The notes beneath the pieces are model-generated. The model had not been told where the DNA came from. It was given only the letters and a program-made list of their open reading frames with translations, and ran no database searches. Source: Fasciolopsis buskii (lineage: Eukaryota; Platyhelminthes; Trematoda; Plagiorchiida; Fasciolidae). From it: 64,000 bases of DNA. This document shows, piece after piece, positions 1-33,100 of this stretch. The translations under genes were made by a program, and so were the position numbers. Location: positions 62,001 through 126,000 of the forward strand of contig LUCM01008725.1 of assembly GCA_008360955.1 (NCBI GenBank), in the 5' to 3' direction. Numbering within the stretch: position 1 is the first letter of the stretch; each line of letters begins with the position of its first letter.

Positions 1-1500
1 TGCATTTTGAAGGTCCAAAGTACAAACTGTACCTAGAAATTTCAATCGGCAGACGGTCTAACGCGCACTGAATTGCCTGTGTATTGTCACTCAGCAAGGT
101 GAAATCGTCATCGGCATACTCTAAGTGAAACTGTTCTCTGGAAAGCGTCCAACTCCACCATCTAAAAGACCAGATAAAGCGTTCTGTAGAACAGCCTCTA
201 AGGCAAATTTGGAAGGAAATAGGAATATGAAGCAGTCTTGTCGTACTCCACTGGAGGCGACGAATGGTGGCGAAAGCTGGCCATAAGGCCTAACTCGACT
301 TGTCGTTTGACGGCACAACTCTTTGAAGACCGACACATACTTTCCAGGTACCCCATCCCATAACAAACAGTCCCACAGTTCAGACCTATGAACAAAGCCA
401 AACGCTGCGCGAATGTCTAAGAACATGATGATTGTTAGCCTTTGAAAAGCAAAACGGTGTTCTGGACCCTGTCGGAGGATAAAGATTTGATTAACTTATT
501 CACGACCAGCGTGAAATCCGGCTTATTCCTCACGAGTTTGCCTTTCACGCGTGCTGTACAATCTGCGAAGAATGAGGGACGACAGCATCTTCGACGCTTT
601 TGGGATTAAATTACTACTTCTGTGATTAGCGCAGTCACTAAGCAAGCCCTTTATGAAGATGAGGATAACGATCTACTTTCCTCCCCCCACCTGGAGGGGA
701 CTTTGTTGGAGTGCCAGACCTTCGAGAATGACAATTGAAGATCTTTGACCAATTCAATTCCTCCATCTTCAAACTGCGCTGGGGTAGGCTCATTGGAGTC
801 CAGCGCTTTATGACGTTCTAAGACTATGAGTTCCCTGAGGATCTTTGCTTCAGTTGGTGTATTCGTTGTAACAGGCCACCAGACGCTTGTCGGGAGGTGC
901 TGACACTGAGGGTTGGCTTAATTGTGCCTGAAAGTGTTCTGACCAGCGTGCAAGACGGCGCTGCAGGTTGTGGATAGGCAAACCGTCAGCTTCACATGTC
1001 ATTTCGCTCACACCCAACGCTTTCCTACCGGTGGCTCAGGTGAGGTGAAACAGCGTGCGAGAATTTCCAGTAGCGGCGACACGTATCATCTCGAACGCTC
1101 GTTGGGACAACCAGACCTCCCAATTTCTACGTAAGCTTGCGTTGAGTTCACATCTTGTATTGAACCGTGGTTCATTGTACTCACTACCAGCCACGATGAA
1201 CTGGCGTACGCCAAGAAGCCGCAAGGAATTAGCATAAATTCGGGTGTCTCCACACGACGGGTCAGGACACAACTGACCAAGCAGCAGGATGCAAGATATT
1301 CCTAATAAGCGACCAATGCTCATTGATGTTTTGAGGTGGAGGCAATCCTAGCTTTTCAGCCAGTGAGCTTTGAAGGGCTGATGGGTGAGTCGGATCAGAT
1401 AGCCTGTCGTAATCTAACTGACGCTGCATCATACGTTTTGAGCGCCCATCAAAGCACATTCACTATGGCTTTCCAAGCACGTCACTATATTAGGTAGCAG
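1..1500 (-). mobile_element. RTE-like non-LTR retrotransposon (LINE), reverse transcriptase part, 5'-truncated, decayed, cut by window edge
   Basis: Minus-strand reading from about 1460 to 1 gives a broken but continuous LINE protein. First comes a linker containing LAEKLGLPP. Next is a pre-RT stretch with ARWSEHFQAQLSQPS (near 940) and a segment starting PTEAKILRELIVLERHK (near 850). RT core motifs follow: DQIFILRQ (near 490), FLDIRAAF and SELWDCLLWDGVPGKY (430-330), SGVRQ (near 255), and the catalytic YADD at 107-118, followed by LLSDNTQAIQCAL. The style matches flatworm RTE-type elements, an assignment from memory of the family. Open frames change several times: there is an in-frame stop before the DQIFILRQ motif and a one-base shift just before YADD, so it cannot encode an intact enzyme. 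The part C-terminal of the RT palm lies left of the window. No endonuclease domain is visible above 1500, which suggests a 5'-truncated copy. Confidence 0.85.
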
Positions 1501-4500
1501 CTGGTGTTCCAAGGAGTTAACGCGGTCTTGATAAGAGCTTGCCCTTTTACCCACCGTCTGACTCGACCGGATTTTATTCACGCCTGTGCATTGCTTATGA
1601 TTCTTGCAACAGGTTCCATCATGGCGCTTCCAGTTATAACCAGTAAGACAGCTGCATCTGATTCAGGAGTAATGCCTGTCTCATTAGCATCACCTCATGT
1701 GCAACTCGTGCTGAAATATCTTAAAACGTCCATCCTAGTTAATTGGTTTTGTGAGTGAAAAGGCCTGGTGAATGTGAAAAGTTGGGGTTTCGAAATAATT
1801 TTAGCCGGTGCCCAATGAATTATTTTAATTCGCATTTTAAAATTGTGCTGTTTTCTTGAAAATGACTTTCCCCAGTGTATTCTGAAAACAGTGCGAACAA
1901 GCTACAACTGATTGTCGGATCACAAATTCAACAACCCTTCCCTTTTTTGAGAACAGCATGATTCGAAACCAAAGGGTCCTCTTACATTCGTCCCTTTCAG
2001 GGACAGCCGATCTGCTCTAACATTCATGTCCACTGCCAAATTCACTCCTCTTTCTATAGCTTTCGATGGAATGTCTTTTTATGCCTCTGCTCTGTAATCT
2101 GTTGGCTCATACGCTTCGACGATAGACAAATTGCGTCTATCCTAACGACGGTTGTTTACTTTGTATTTACCTCTCTCAATGGGCATGGCCGGCTGCTTAC
2201 TGAGACCCAGTCAGGTGGTGCAAGCTAATCCATTAGACCGAAAGCCACACCAATGCCAGCAGTACCAGAAGCCGCAGCCTCAACCTCCCCAGAAAGACGT
2301 GGATGGAAGTTCACGAACGTATCAGATGGGCTCATCATTCGGATATCAGAGCTGTAATCTTGAGTGCGAGTCAGTTGAGTACAATACACATTGATGTCTA
2401 GGGTCTCCGATGCACGGATAAATAACCCTGTTGCTCTACACGCATCAGTGTTTGCACACTGAAAGTGGTTAGTTTGAAGGGATATCGAAGACGAAGAAAT
2501 GCATCAACGGGCGAGAGCAGTTCTGGTGAGATTTGGATGCTATCTGAACAAGAACACGAGATAATTACAACAGGACTTAGTCTGGTGACGGTACTACTGA
2601 CTGCAGTTACAGAAGGAAACAGTGTGGCTAGAGGAGGGATAAGAGGAAGAAACAGTTGCGTACAATCGAACGTCGCCTTCGTAGGTGAGAGACTAGCAAC
2701 AGTATTCCGTGTGAAGGGCATTCCTATTTTTTTGTATTCGTCATCTTATCTCATGTTCACAAAAGTGAATGCAGCACAGACCGGTAACTACATGCCTGAT
2801 TAATTTTTGGTGTGCTGGACCAATAATAAGTCAACCGGTTGAGTCATGCCATCGAACTTGTTTTTAAAACTGTTCGGCTGAGCACATCTGGCCATGCCTA
2901 CATGCAACAGTCATGTGTTCATCTGTATTACTTGGTTTTTTGTACAGGTCACCTTCGGATGCATCCGGTGAAATAGGATTATTTCGTTCTAATTGGGGAA
3001 GCCTTTTTACGAACTTTATCACACTCAATAAAAGCTAGTAATTGCAAAATATTTCATAATTTCAGGGATCCCAACTTTTCGTAAAAATCAGAATAAGGTT
3101 AGCACGATGCAACCAACTAACCAGAATGCCCGTCAGTCATACAGAGTTCTTCATAGCTAACCTTTAACGTCTTGAATGCAGCGGCTGGATCAATGCACAC
3201 CACAAGTGCGCTATAGAATGGTGAATTTGATGCCGTCAGCGCGCAACATCACCAATCAAAAGAAGCATCATTGCAAAAATTCACGGAAAACTGAATGCCG
3301 AATAGGATAATCTGGCGTACCTGGAAGTCACAAGTCAGCCCGTTTTAAATAATGTACAATTGGTCACAACTTTATCGTTCTTATGCTCTCTCACCCTTGC
3401 TGAGATGGGCACCATATAAAGAGAGCATAAAAAATTCACGAACTCACCAAACGAAGATGCATAGCCGTCTGTGCGGCTGTCCCAGCTGGTTACTGGATAG
3501 ACCGAGCTGCGGCCGTCCTCGGTATCTCCATGAAGCCATTTTTGCGATTTTCTCGAATCATTTTCTTCAGAACGAAATCAACAGAAATTGATTTCAATTT
3601 TTTAAAGATTTCTAGGCAAAGATTACTTCTGCGAGTCGCATTTGATTCCAAACGAAGTGTACGGTCGCCTGCTTTCATGAAAAAGAGTTTGTCTGAACTC
3701 AGCAAATCAGATAAAAATACTTCTCACGGAAACCTTGTTATCGAATACATTCACTCTGCCGCATCCAGACAGCAAAAGGCTACACCGGTCTCGTCTGTCA
3801 GAGAGAAAATCATTGAGAACTAGGTCATGATTCTTATCATTGACCGACAGTTCTCTAAATTAAAACGTCATTCAGGAGATCGGGCTTATATTCCTATAAA
3901 TGCTGATGAAAACGTCACAAACTTGTAAAACTACAAGGACAATAACGTACTAAAATATTATGAATGCATTTCTGAATGTCACCAAGTGCTGTTAGTATAA
4001 AACTTATTGTACACTGTGTTAGCGACCCACGGCTGATCACTATTCATTTAGTCTCTCATTGATTTCAATCTTAAACTCGTCTACATCAGTGTAAGCAACC
4101 TTAACTGAGAATTCTTCTACCATATACTTCTGCAATAACTAAAATTTAATCGAAATAGAAAACAAGGAATATAACTGCTGGAAGAAATTAATTACAAGAA
4201 ATGCATCCCTATGACTCAAGAAATCGAGGTAAATAGAAGACGGCAGTCATTCATATGAGTTCATACAACTTGCATTCAATGATCTTTCGGAGTCTAACTC
4301 CTGGCTGCTTGAATTCCTAACGACTACAATAACTTAGTTCCTAAGTACCTAGGAAGCATGAGATGGAAACTTACGAACACCCAGATCCTTTTCCTCCAGT
4401 TCACGATTCGCTGCAGAAAAGAACGAAAATTATTTGGCGTTTGGTAAGTAATTGTGAAATAACCTAATCATAATTCTCACTACTTTTTTGGTTCAAAGAT

Positions 4501-7500
4501 ATGCTCATAAGAACAGGCAGGAAGATGTGAAATGACAGTCTTTATCATATGGTTTGTAAATCATCGCTAATTTGTGGAGTCACTGAACTCACATTCATGT
4601 GCCTTAGTTCTAATAATCCATACCTTACCTGCTTCCTGCATGCTCTCGAATAAAACATTAATCTCAGCGCTCAAACGTTTTAGGGTTTGGCTTCATAGGA
4701 GTATTGGGGACAAATCCTAGAAGATAGGTGCACAGGAGACTAATAAATATAGCTTGTGGCTCAAAGGTGAAACTTTTCGTCGACTTCCACCACCCGCAGA
4801 CCGTCCTACAGGCGAGAAAAGACAAGCTGATGGTTTTCAGGTCTGAAATCTACGGTCAAATCGTATCCGGCAGGAGAAAATAAATACTTCTGGACGGGCA
4901 TTCGAAGTCTACTACAAAATCTACTGGCCCGAAAAGAGAACTATTCACCCAGCTTGACGAGAGTTTTACGATTATCGCATTAAAGTACACAAAATGCCAG
5001 TGATTGTTCCAAAAATACCTTACTGGAGTTGAACTTGTTTGGACAGATTTGTGAGAAATTGGCGTTAGACAGACGTGACACAATGGGCCTTAGCATCACG
5101 AGCCCTCGTAGCCGTTGACCATCCAATCAGAATTACCGTGATTAATCGCTAAATAGGAGTAAATTCGGTCACCACCATTCTTTGGTTTCACTGATATAGA
5201 CACATAAGTGACTTCTAGATAACAAGGTCCCTTTGTTGATTTTGTTCGCATTGTTCCGATGAGAAGCATCTTCAGTGTGAAATCTCCTCGAGTTCACCTA
5301 TTAATAAAATGAATCAAAGGAATAAAGTTGGAAAATACTAGATGGAATTTCATTAGAGGGCCGTTTGATAGCTTCGAACTGGGCTAACGATACCACTCAG
5401 TCTCACATAATCCCAAATCTCCATGGATAGTCACGGTATGCAGATCGCCTACCTATCCTATAGCACCGGCCGGTGGAGTAAATGGTAGCATGTGTGGTTA
5501 GTCTGCTTGGCAATCACGTGACACAGTTAGATACATCTTTGCCATATCGTATGTACTCAAAAAGCCAGTCAGGACAGTGGATACACACGAACAAAGAGTT
5601 CAAGCATGCCTCAGTTTCATTGACCGAAGATATTTCATCGAGAAGGATTCCTCACACACTGTGCACAAACCCATATCTGTGAATAAAAATAACTTTTCTT
5701 CTAGCTGCTTTGGCTTCCTCGTGGTATTCCTTTGGATAGTTTGAGTTAAAATCATTTCAGTTCTTATTGGCTATCCGCATCCAAACATTTTTCCTATCAG
5801 TATTACCATTTAAATTACCAAGGCCACAGTAATACATCAGGGATTTGCATTTCCCTGATCCTACAGCAGTTGGTGCCTGACACCGGAGTCTACACTGACT
5901 AGATTTCTCTTAATTGTGTCTAATTTTACAAACAACAAGTAAAATTCAACCTATTTATTTGTATGGAAATAGTAGAATTCTATTTTCGGATAAGAATCAC
6001 AGCTGTAAGCAGAATTCTTGTGACTCAATAATCCGTGGACAAGCTCAACAATTAGCCCAAACGCAAACCAGGTATGTGAGACGTCCAATGCTTGCCCGCA
6101 TCGACCAGAAAACCGTCCCCTTCAGTGGATATTGATAACTAGTCATTTCTCTAAGATAAATAATCAGCAGCATTGGAGGCAGAGCGAATTTCGGTCGGCT
6201 ATTCGATTTCAGCAAAAAAGCGTTATCACATCGGATATTGAAAAGTGATCGAATGCACTCACGGCAAATCAGCGTACTTCGACTCATCCTGAAGTCCATG
6301 CAAGCATCGTATTAAACATAGAACGACTAATTCACTCAACCACTTCAATGATTATGAAACAATTATATGAAATCACAATGATTAACGGGAAGCGCGGTTT
6401 GACCTAGGCGAATTTTGTAAATAATTCTGTGCTAGTGGCGTATTTGGTCAACACGTTACTAGATCAAATTACAGTGTATTAATTTATGCTTAAAGAGGAA
6501 TCCCAGAACAGAAAGACGAGTAAGTTTTATATGCTTTGAAACACGTTCACAAACTCCAGTAATATTTCGGAAAGGTTATGAATCAAAAAGTAAATCTCGA
6601 ATGACATCGCACACTCAGGTGGACTGTTAAACGTTTGTGGAAATCAACGTGTCCCTTTCGTGACAAATCATTAACACTGGGTAAATTACTAGTTACTTCA
6701 ATTCTTGCTATTCAGGAACTCAGCGTTGTGGGAGAACCTGGTGGTTATTCCACATATCGTTTACCGTTTGACGGGATTTAGAATCTGTTGACGATTTAGG
6801 AGACGATGGAGGAACAGACTTCCACGAATCTTTTGCGCTTCAGTACACAAACAACTAGTGATATTCACTATGATTGTTTTGTGAAAATATTTCTGTTCTA
6901 GTGGGTGTTGGAAATGTTGTCCAGAATTCCGGTTAAACGGTAGCATTTGCTCCAGAGGCGATACTTGTACTTTGGTCAAAGTACTCTGTGATATGCGGTG
7001 ACATTCTTCCATAGAGAGCGGTTTCAACCACGCTATTGACGGTTGCAGTAGGAAGTAAATTTTGTGTTTCAAATATCCCGAAAGTAAAACCACCGAAGCG
7101 AAGCAAGATGAGCGTGGTAGCTCTTATCTCCATGGCTGGTCTGCCTTCCCAGAAATCGTTAATTTAAGCGTGATGTGGTACGGCTGCGTCTTGTTGGAGC
7201 CAAGTCCTTTACTTACTCGAGGAGTCCAAAAATAGAACAACTATAAGATGGTCTCCTGAAATGCTCTGCAACGTGCCCAGTTTCGTTGCTTGCGATCTGT
7301 TTCCGAAAGGAAATCAAAACTTCTCGTGCCCAGAAATCCGACCTATAGCATCAGCGTTTAGCCACTACACATAAACGATCCGGTGTATCGTCGGGGTTTT
7401 GTCAACCCAGAAATGGTGTCGTTCACTCAATCTATGCAAGCAAAAAATTGCTTCTTGGCGGAACACATTCTAAAATGCACTTCTCCAGTTTGCTTGTAGG

Positions 7501-9714
7501 AATCAAAGCATTCTCACACGATGAATTCAATGCAGTTTAGTTCTCAGATATACCAGTTTTCGTATGTCTTATTGTGGGTGTGGAACGCCTTTTCTGGCGA
7601 CGTCGCCCGCACAACATTTTCTGGTTCCATGTCGGGGTCAGGAACTGCAGCGCTTGTCGAGCACAATATCTGTTTTTTCGAACGTCCTAATTAAGGAACC
7701 ATTGACTCGTTTGCGTGTCAGAAGCCATAGTAAGGGTCAACAAACTGCTTACAGGCTTCTGCGAAATTCGGCCCCTGTTCGATGTCCAAATAAGCCAACT
7801 TAATTCGTTGTTATCGTGTGATCACCTGACCGCCCATTCTATCCATCCTTGACAAAATCACAATTGCACTGCTCTACTATTTTGGTAGTGAACATAATTA
7901 CACACAGGTACCATGCTGATCTGCCTTCCACCTCACTGGTATAACTATCGGCCGACATTCACTCCTAAGTTTTACCGAGACAGTATCATGCTCGGCTGAT
8001 TTGTTTTGTTCACATTTCAAACCCACTGCAATAGCATACACAGAGACAACCCCGCTAACTCAATTCCACTAGGGGTTGCCTACGAGAGTTCTGCCCAGGG
8101 GCACCATGTTTTACTAATAACGGGTATGTAGAGGCAGTGCAAAATTCTTTTGTTCAGGTTGCCACTTCCGCGCAACGTGCAATTACTCATAATTCGAGCT
8201 TTTGTTTTGTTTTCGTGTTTGGTTACTCATGAGTAGCTTGCATGTCACTAGTGGACTGGTTGCCGTTGTTGTATTTTTCGTTCGAGGCATCAACATGGGC
8301 TTCATTCACCTTTTCCAGTACATGCCGCAATAAGTAAACATTCATTTATTTACTATAGTTTTCACAGAGTTTCGCAGTTATTTCATCAGACAAAGTTTTC
8401 GGTGTTTCGGCTTTACCGCTGCTGTCGCGGTGGTTAGAATATCTAACCATCTCCATTCCATCAAGTCTTACAGCGGCTTATCTGCGCTTTACTTCCGCTC
8501 AGCATCTGGCTAGTCGGATTAATTTATCGACTAAGTTGCCGCGATCTTTTAGAAGGCTTGCTATTTGTTCTTGGCTTCTCACCTCGCTTTTGGTATTTTC
8601 CATGGTATATTTATATTTTTTGTGCTGTTTTTACCATGATTGTGATAAAAGAGGTCATCCCATTAGACTTTGTTCTGCTGCATAAAGCAGCGTATCATCT
8701 AGGCATGGCTGAATTGGCCTCAGACTTGTAACTTTGGTAATAATACTAGTTATAATTCATGCAGAACAATGAAACCCCAGATAGCGGATTTTTAGATTGA
8801 TTTCAGCAAAGGCTGGAATGAAAGAGGCAAACTTTAGGTGAACAAAAACTATCTGAGATTTTACGTACACAAATATCCACTAATTATATTCCCACCGTCC
8901 GACATCTCCGCTGAATCACAAATGAAGTTTATTTTTAACCTCCGCCGACCAGTCATGTGTGGAGATCCATCCGGTAATTGCGAATTCTCCTTTATATTCT
9001 CCGATTTGCATCTGAGTTCCATAAGGTCGAATTAATTTCCCCTTTTTATTTATCCGATATATGTGCTTACCAGTTTGTTATCAAACTGTTATCCGACTTA
9101 GGGTGAGCTGTAAGCTCTGAATTTTGGGTTTCGTGTTCCGGGCTTTCGTCTGCCTCTTTTGGTGGGCTGCTGTTGAACCATGGCTTTTGATGTTATTTTA
9201 CCATTTTTGTGAATTTTTGTTCCGGATCTTTCTCCTTTCGGGACTGAATCATCTTGGTCATGTGCATTACTCAAGTTGTACATATTTTTTTGCACTACAC
9301 TATCCTTTATGTGAGGCAGAAAATTGAAAAATTGGCGCAATGGAGACGTAGATCTTGGACGACCCCAAGAACTACATCCGGTAGATACTTTATTGCTGAA
9401 ATGGGGTATAATATCCTAAAATGGATCCTGTTAACCAACCAATCTCTTGAGTTTGCTCCCAATGCAAAATTTTACATCATACGGTTGTTACCCGTAGTGA
9501 GAGGTATACTGAATTCAGCTAGGGTGTCCTACGAGTTTACGATCACCAGCAGACACTCGAAAACCATAAAGGAAATGTTCTTCAATGGCTGAAAACTGAA
9601 TAGCGATGCTGATGTTGCAAATTCTACACTAAAAAGAGAGGCGACCATTCGTTGGATTCGAGCATACAGTCCGGGGTTTCTCCAACATCCACAATAAGGC
9701 AATATTGAAAGCAT
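1501..9714. other. Non-coding stretch, no gene recognised
   Basis: All open frames here are short and resemble no family I know. If the exchanger gene on the minus strand continues leftward, this is intron sequence or holds its small missing exons. I looked on the minus strand for the second alpha-repeat signature (LAWGNS followed by GD) and did not see it. An open frame at 2398-2721 (minus) is hydrophobic and low in complexity; it was considered and not accepted as an exon. Confidence 0.5.
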
Positions 9715-10127
9715 TCAAGGTATTGGCAAAAGAAACTTGTGTACCTTGATACGTTCAAAAGCTGAGGTTATTTCAAACTCAGTTAGTGGTTTTACAAAGT
9801 CTTGGTAGTTAGCTTGGCTTTTAGATATCAGTTGCATCACCGGCAGCCCAGATGACAGTATCATATTGTGGGTCATTGCGTCGACATTTTCACTTGGATT
9901 GATATTCAAACGATTCCGTGGAAAGTCTTTTTTCCTATCGTGTAACAATTCGATAGATGATCTTGTCTCCAAACCAGGCTTCTGAGACTCACGGCTGTCA
10001 TTACGATCAAGATTATAAGCCCATGACATTTTCCGAGTTGTTTCGGAATTGTGTCAAAATTTTTCCGCTTGCTATCAAAAGTATGTGGCATTAAGCGGGG
10101 ATTTGTCTCTGCTTCGCAAGAATTCAC
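9715..10127 (-). mobile_element. Possible LINE remnant (linker before a reverse transcriptase)
   Basis: Two overlapping minus-strand frames can be read. One contains ELLHDRKKDF, then MQLISKSQANYQDF, then LTEFEITSAFERIKVHK. This order resembles the linker of non-LTR retrotransposons: a basic stretch with RRK/KKAF, then a segment like LISKAKxxYY, then xTExEVxxAIxxLKxxKSPGPDG just before the RT. The expected SPGPDG is not present; the frame runs into FLLPIP and a stop. No RT palm follows downstream. This is a pattern resemblance only and it could be chance. Confidence 0.25.
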
Positions 10128-11272
10128 ATGAGTGCATCCGCTCGCATGTTGTGAAACAATGCACAGATAATTAAAGTACCTGACAGTACTTCCACATAAA
10201 ATGTGCCCGTGTACGATGGGTCAAATTTCAAACCTATGAATGAAAGACTTCAAAATGACAGCTGAACGACGTTTCCGGGTAGTTTTGACATAAGTCGGAA
10301 TAATTCTGAATTAGGTCCGAAATAATTTAGGAAATTATAGTCATAAAAAAGAATAAACTCGTCTCAATTACAGAGCCCCAATATGAAAGTTCAGATACAC
10401 TGATAACAGCGTATCGCTTGTGGTTGAAGACAACACTTAAGAACCCATAAATAGAAAACCTCGGATTTTTTGATAATACGCTCACCAACAATCTGACAGA
10501 GAATTCCGATTAACGTAGTTCACAGAAGGGTTTTATTAATTACTGCTATTATGATCAGCCGAAAAAGTAATAGTAAGAATCTACTGAGAATGGAATAAAA
10601 GCATGTACTGGGAAAAATATAATCACCCAAAACGAAAGCTGCTGCTAACTACAGTAAAATGCTTGCTATATACTTGCTGCCTTAAGCATTGGCTTCTGAA
10701 ATAGAATAAGGTTCTACATGAATGCGTTTCAGTGTGCCTAAATGAATCGCCTTATCTTTCGAGTTCATTTATAATAGACCGTAGTAAGAGACAATTAGGT
10801 AAGAGTTAATGACTAGAGAACATATTATATCTGAGCTGTAAAACCGCTTTAGTGTTTAACAGCCAATTTTGAAGTTCACTGCCCAAGACGACTGACAATA
10901 ATTTCATGGCGGGTAATCACAGCATCTAATAGCCGTCCTCAAAACTAGTGGTGGTTTCAGCATTGTCTGGAATTGCATGTTTGGTTTATTTCAGTTTAAG
11001 TCTGCTAAAAGCGAAACGATTCGAATTAGCAGATGAGCAAAAAATTTGTAGTTTTTTACTGAACGTCATCACTGGCGATACGAATAAAACAATCTAATGG
11101 ATTTGTCGTGTTGCTATTAGATAGTTTATCATTTCATGGGTGAAATCAAAGTCGCATTGTTCTTAATTAATGTCTAGCCCAAAATGAAACAAGACAAATT
11201 CGCAAAGGCACTACTAATCACCCACGAACAGTCTGGAGGAGAAAACCAAAGACAGACAAATTCGTCACTTAC
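10128..11272. other. Presumed intron of the NCLX-like gene, nothing recognised
   Basis: This follows the GTAAGT donor of exon 7 (minus strand). It is AT-rich and has no open frame of note. Several AG acceptor-like sites with pyrimidine tracts occur on the minus strand, but the sequence after each one stops quickly or shows no exchanger similarity. Confidence 0.5.
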
Positions 11273-30160
<18,888 letters not shown>

Positions 30161-33100
30161 TGTATTTGACAAAGCAGGAAAGCGATCCAATTCTTCCGTA
30201 AGTGAAAAGAATTAGAAAAACAATGAGAAAATGGTTTCCAAGCAAACCAAGCCTACCGGTTTTGAGTTTGAAGAAAAAGATCTCATTCTAACTGTATAGA
30301 AAGCACGAAGGCAACAAAGGGACACGAAAATATAGTGACCAAAATGCGAATCACTGGGGAAGAAGCAGTGACTAAGCAAATTTACAAAGACTCCGAGAAA
30401 ATTAGGCTCGTTTTTGCACGGATTGCATTTTCTTACACACGAAAATGTCGACAAAAATTTATTTCGCAAAACATCTGTCGTCTGTTAGCTACTGATATGT
30501 TTGCTTTAATCCGTATCGCTTTGCGTTGAAATAAACGAAGAAATTTAATGGCAGCCAGGTTGTCCATCTAATCTATCTGATGGCACGGGAAAGCGAAATG
30601 GTAGCCAAATGCTCTGTAGTGTACTAAAACGTCAAACCGGCTCAAAACAGATTATTCTGTTGAAGTAGTCAATCCAATCAAATCTGTGGTAGATGAGCAA
30701 TAAAAACACTATGACTTCTTAACATAATCATTTTCAGGCAACAATAATGCGGCATTGTCTTGATTCTGCGGTTGCGGACTGACATCCGGTTACCGCAATT
30801 GTAAGCTCCCGATGAACGTTGCAGTCTAAGATGAAAAGTTTTAACTCAGATAAAACAGATCAAAGTTCGGTTAATTGACCGGAAAATTGGACAAGCCTAA
30901 GCACTGAATGCACTTATCCACTTCGAAGGTATTTCCTGCTTACAAACTGGTCATACAGTTCCACGGTTTACCTTGCAGTCGTAAATCCTTTTACATAATA
31001 TTATTACCGCTTATCGGTTGATGTGGAAAACGACGGAATCCTAGTCAGGTGCTTAGTCCAAAGGTTGGAAAATTGCCTGTAACATTACGACAACGGACGA
31101 CGGAAAGGCGACAAGTACCGTTCAGGACAACTCCAGCGCACAATTTGATGAGACGTTTAGATCAAACTGATGGTACCGGACATTTTTTATGGACATTTTT
31201 GTTACTAAACCTGATCTGGTGGGATCTTATATGATTCTGCGTCACTCCACTTTTTAGCGTGCTGGCTGCCGATTAACCCTCTCCGTGTGATACGCCCAAA
31301 TAGTTGCAGGGCCTGCCTCTTCCCCTACACTGTTTTGTCAGGCAAGTAATTAAAGAAAATATGTAAAACTATAGAAATAAATAACAGTGCACTGCACTTT
31401 GTTGTTCCTAGTAATTCATTTTCCTCAATCTGTGGCCAGACAGAAAGAGGTTGCCAAAGGCTTCCACAAATAATTAGGAGTTCCCGCTCCAAGGAAAAAA
31501 TGCTCATCACCCGTAGCCATATTAACTACAAACGATTGCATTTCACTGCGTTATCGGTATCATCAGCATGACGCATAAGCGTAGAAATATATTTAGAATT
31601 CACTCATCCTCTCAAGCAGGGCATTAGTCCAAATACGCTTACTTACTTTTTGTCAAAGTACAAATCAGGCAATAGAAACTAAACTACTTATTTACGATCA
31701 TGTAAGGTGGATTTAACAAGGCCATACACAAGTGAAAGCAGTAGCTCCGATTCTTTTGGTGTCGATTATTGTGAGCGTGTGTTTGTAACTCCGATAATGC
31801 CTAAGGGAACTTTCGATGCTATTAAAGATGTGCTTCATAAACTGGAACATGGTGTTTAATCAGTCCTTTTGAATATTAAGTGGGAAAGCCAACAAAATGT
31901 AGAATGGTGGTAAATTAAAGTGTCACTTCATTGAGTAAGTAAACCAGGTCAAGGAAATGTCAAACGTTTGGACCTATGGGGAGTAATTTATGCCGGAGTG
32001 AGCGAATCCCAATGAAGACCGCCAATGAGGCAATCATAATAGTAATTTCCACTACCTCAAATGACGCATTTCGACTGGTATCAGTTAAACAGACAGGAAG
32101 TGTATCGGTACTTTTCCTGGATTCTTCCACGGCACATACCCGAATGCAGCCTGCTCATGTCAACATTAGGTCCCTGACTGATACACAGTGCTCCCTCTAC
32201 TTTGAAGTGTAAGGCAATTCGTTTTGGGGACTAAATAAACGGTTGGGTTTCAAAGATCTCGTGTCAGCGGAAATTTATCTTAATCCATTAGTACTTATTT
32301 AACTTTATTTTCTAGCAATCTGCATTAAACCAACCCATTAGGTTGCAGATTGTTGTCAGAAATTTGAAAGAATCACTGGTTAGAAACAGGTAGCAAATCG
32401 CCTACAGGACTAAACAGTTACATACCATTGGTCACTAAGCAACTAAATATCAAGCCACAACTAACGGTTCTTACTAGCAATAGTTCAGATAGACTAATGG
32501 AGTTCATAATGCGTCCATTTCAGTGCATTGCATGAAGCGAGATCAAGTTCACGGTTTTGTCTGATTTTTATTTTGTGAACATTTGACGGCAGATATCGTG
32601 TTTACACCCTCAGATACTTGTAAAATACCGAGTGAATTTTACTACGTGCCAGCCACACGAGGATAGCGGAGAAACCGTGCACCGTAGCGGCTGAGTCACT
32701 ACGCGAGAACAAGGGAAACTGGTCACCGTACCCCTGAAAGCTACAGTGGAAGAGATTCAAATAATGACCCCATTAGATAAAGTATGGTCATGGGCTGGCA
32801 AGATTCTGGTCCGATTGGCAAACGTCTACTTTATGACTGCATAATGGAGCTTCGAAGTTTGAGCATTTACACTCTGGGTTTGGATCGTTTCAATGTCCAG
32901 TATAAATTCTATTTAATGATTCCCTTGTTTGCAAATTTTTCGAAAGAACGAAAATATTACTTTCATGCTCCTTCTTCTATTTCATGATCTAGAAACTGCG
33001 TCAATTTCGGAAAGTAACAGATCTGCCTGCAATCTCCTGACAACTCAGTTACAGTTTTGGATGAGGATAAAATATTACCAGATAACAAAAACATTTCTTT

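Noticed and set aside
2398..2721. Minus-strand open frame with an acceptor-like site before SIQISPELLSPVDAF, considered as a later NCLX exon
   Set aside because: The resemblance is limited to a few residues, no helix follows, and the frame ends in a stop without a donor.
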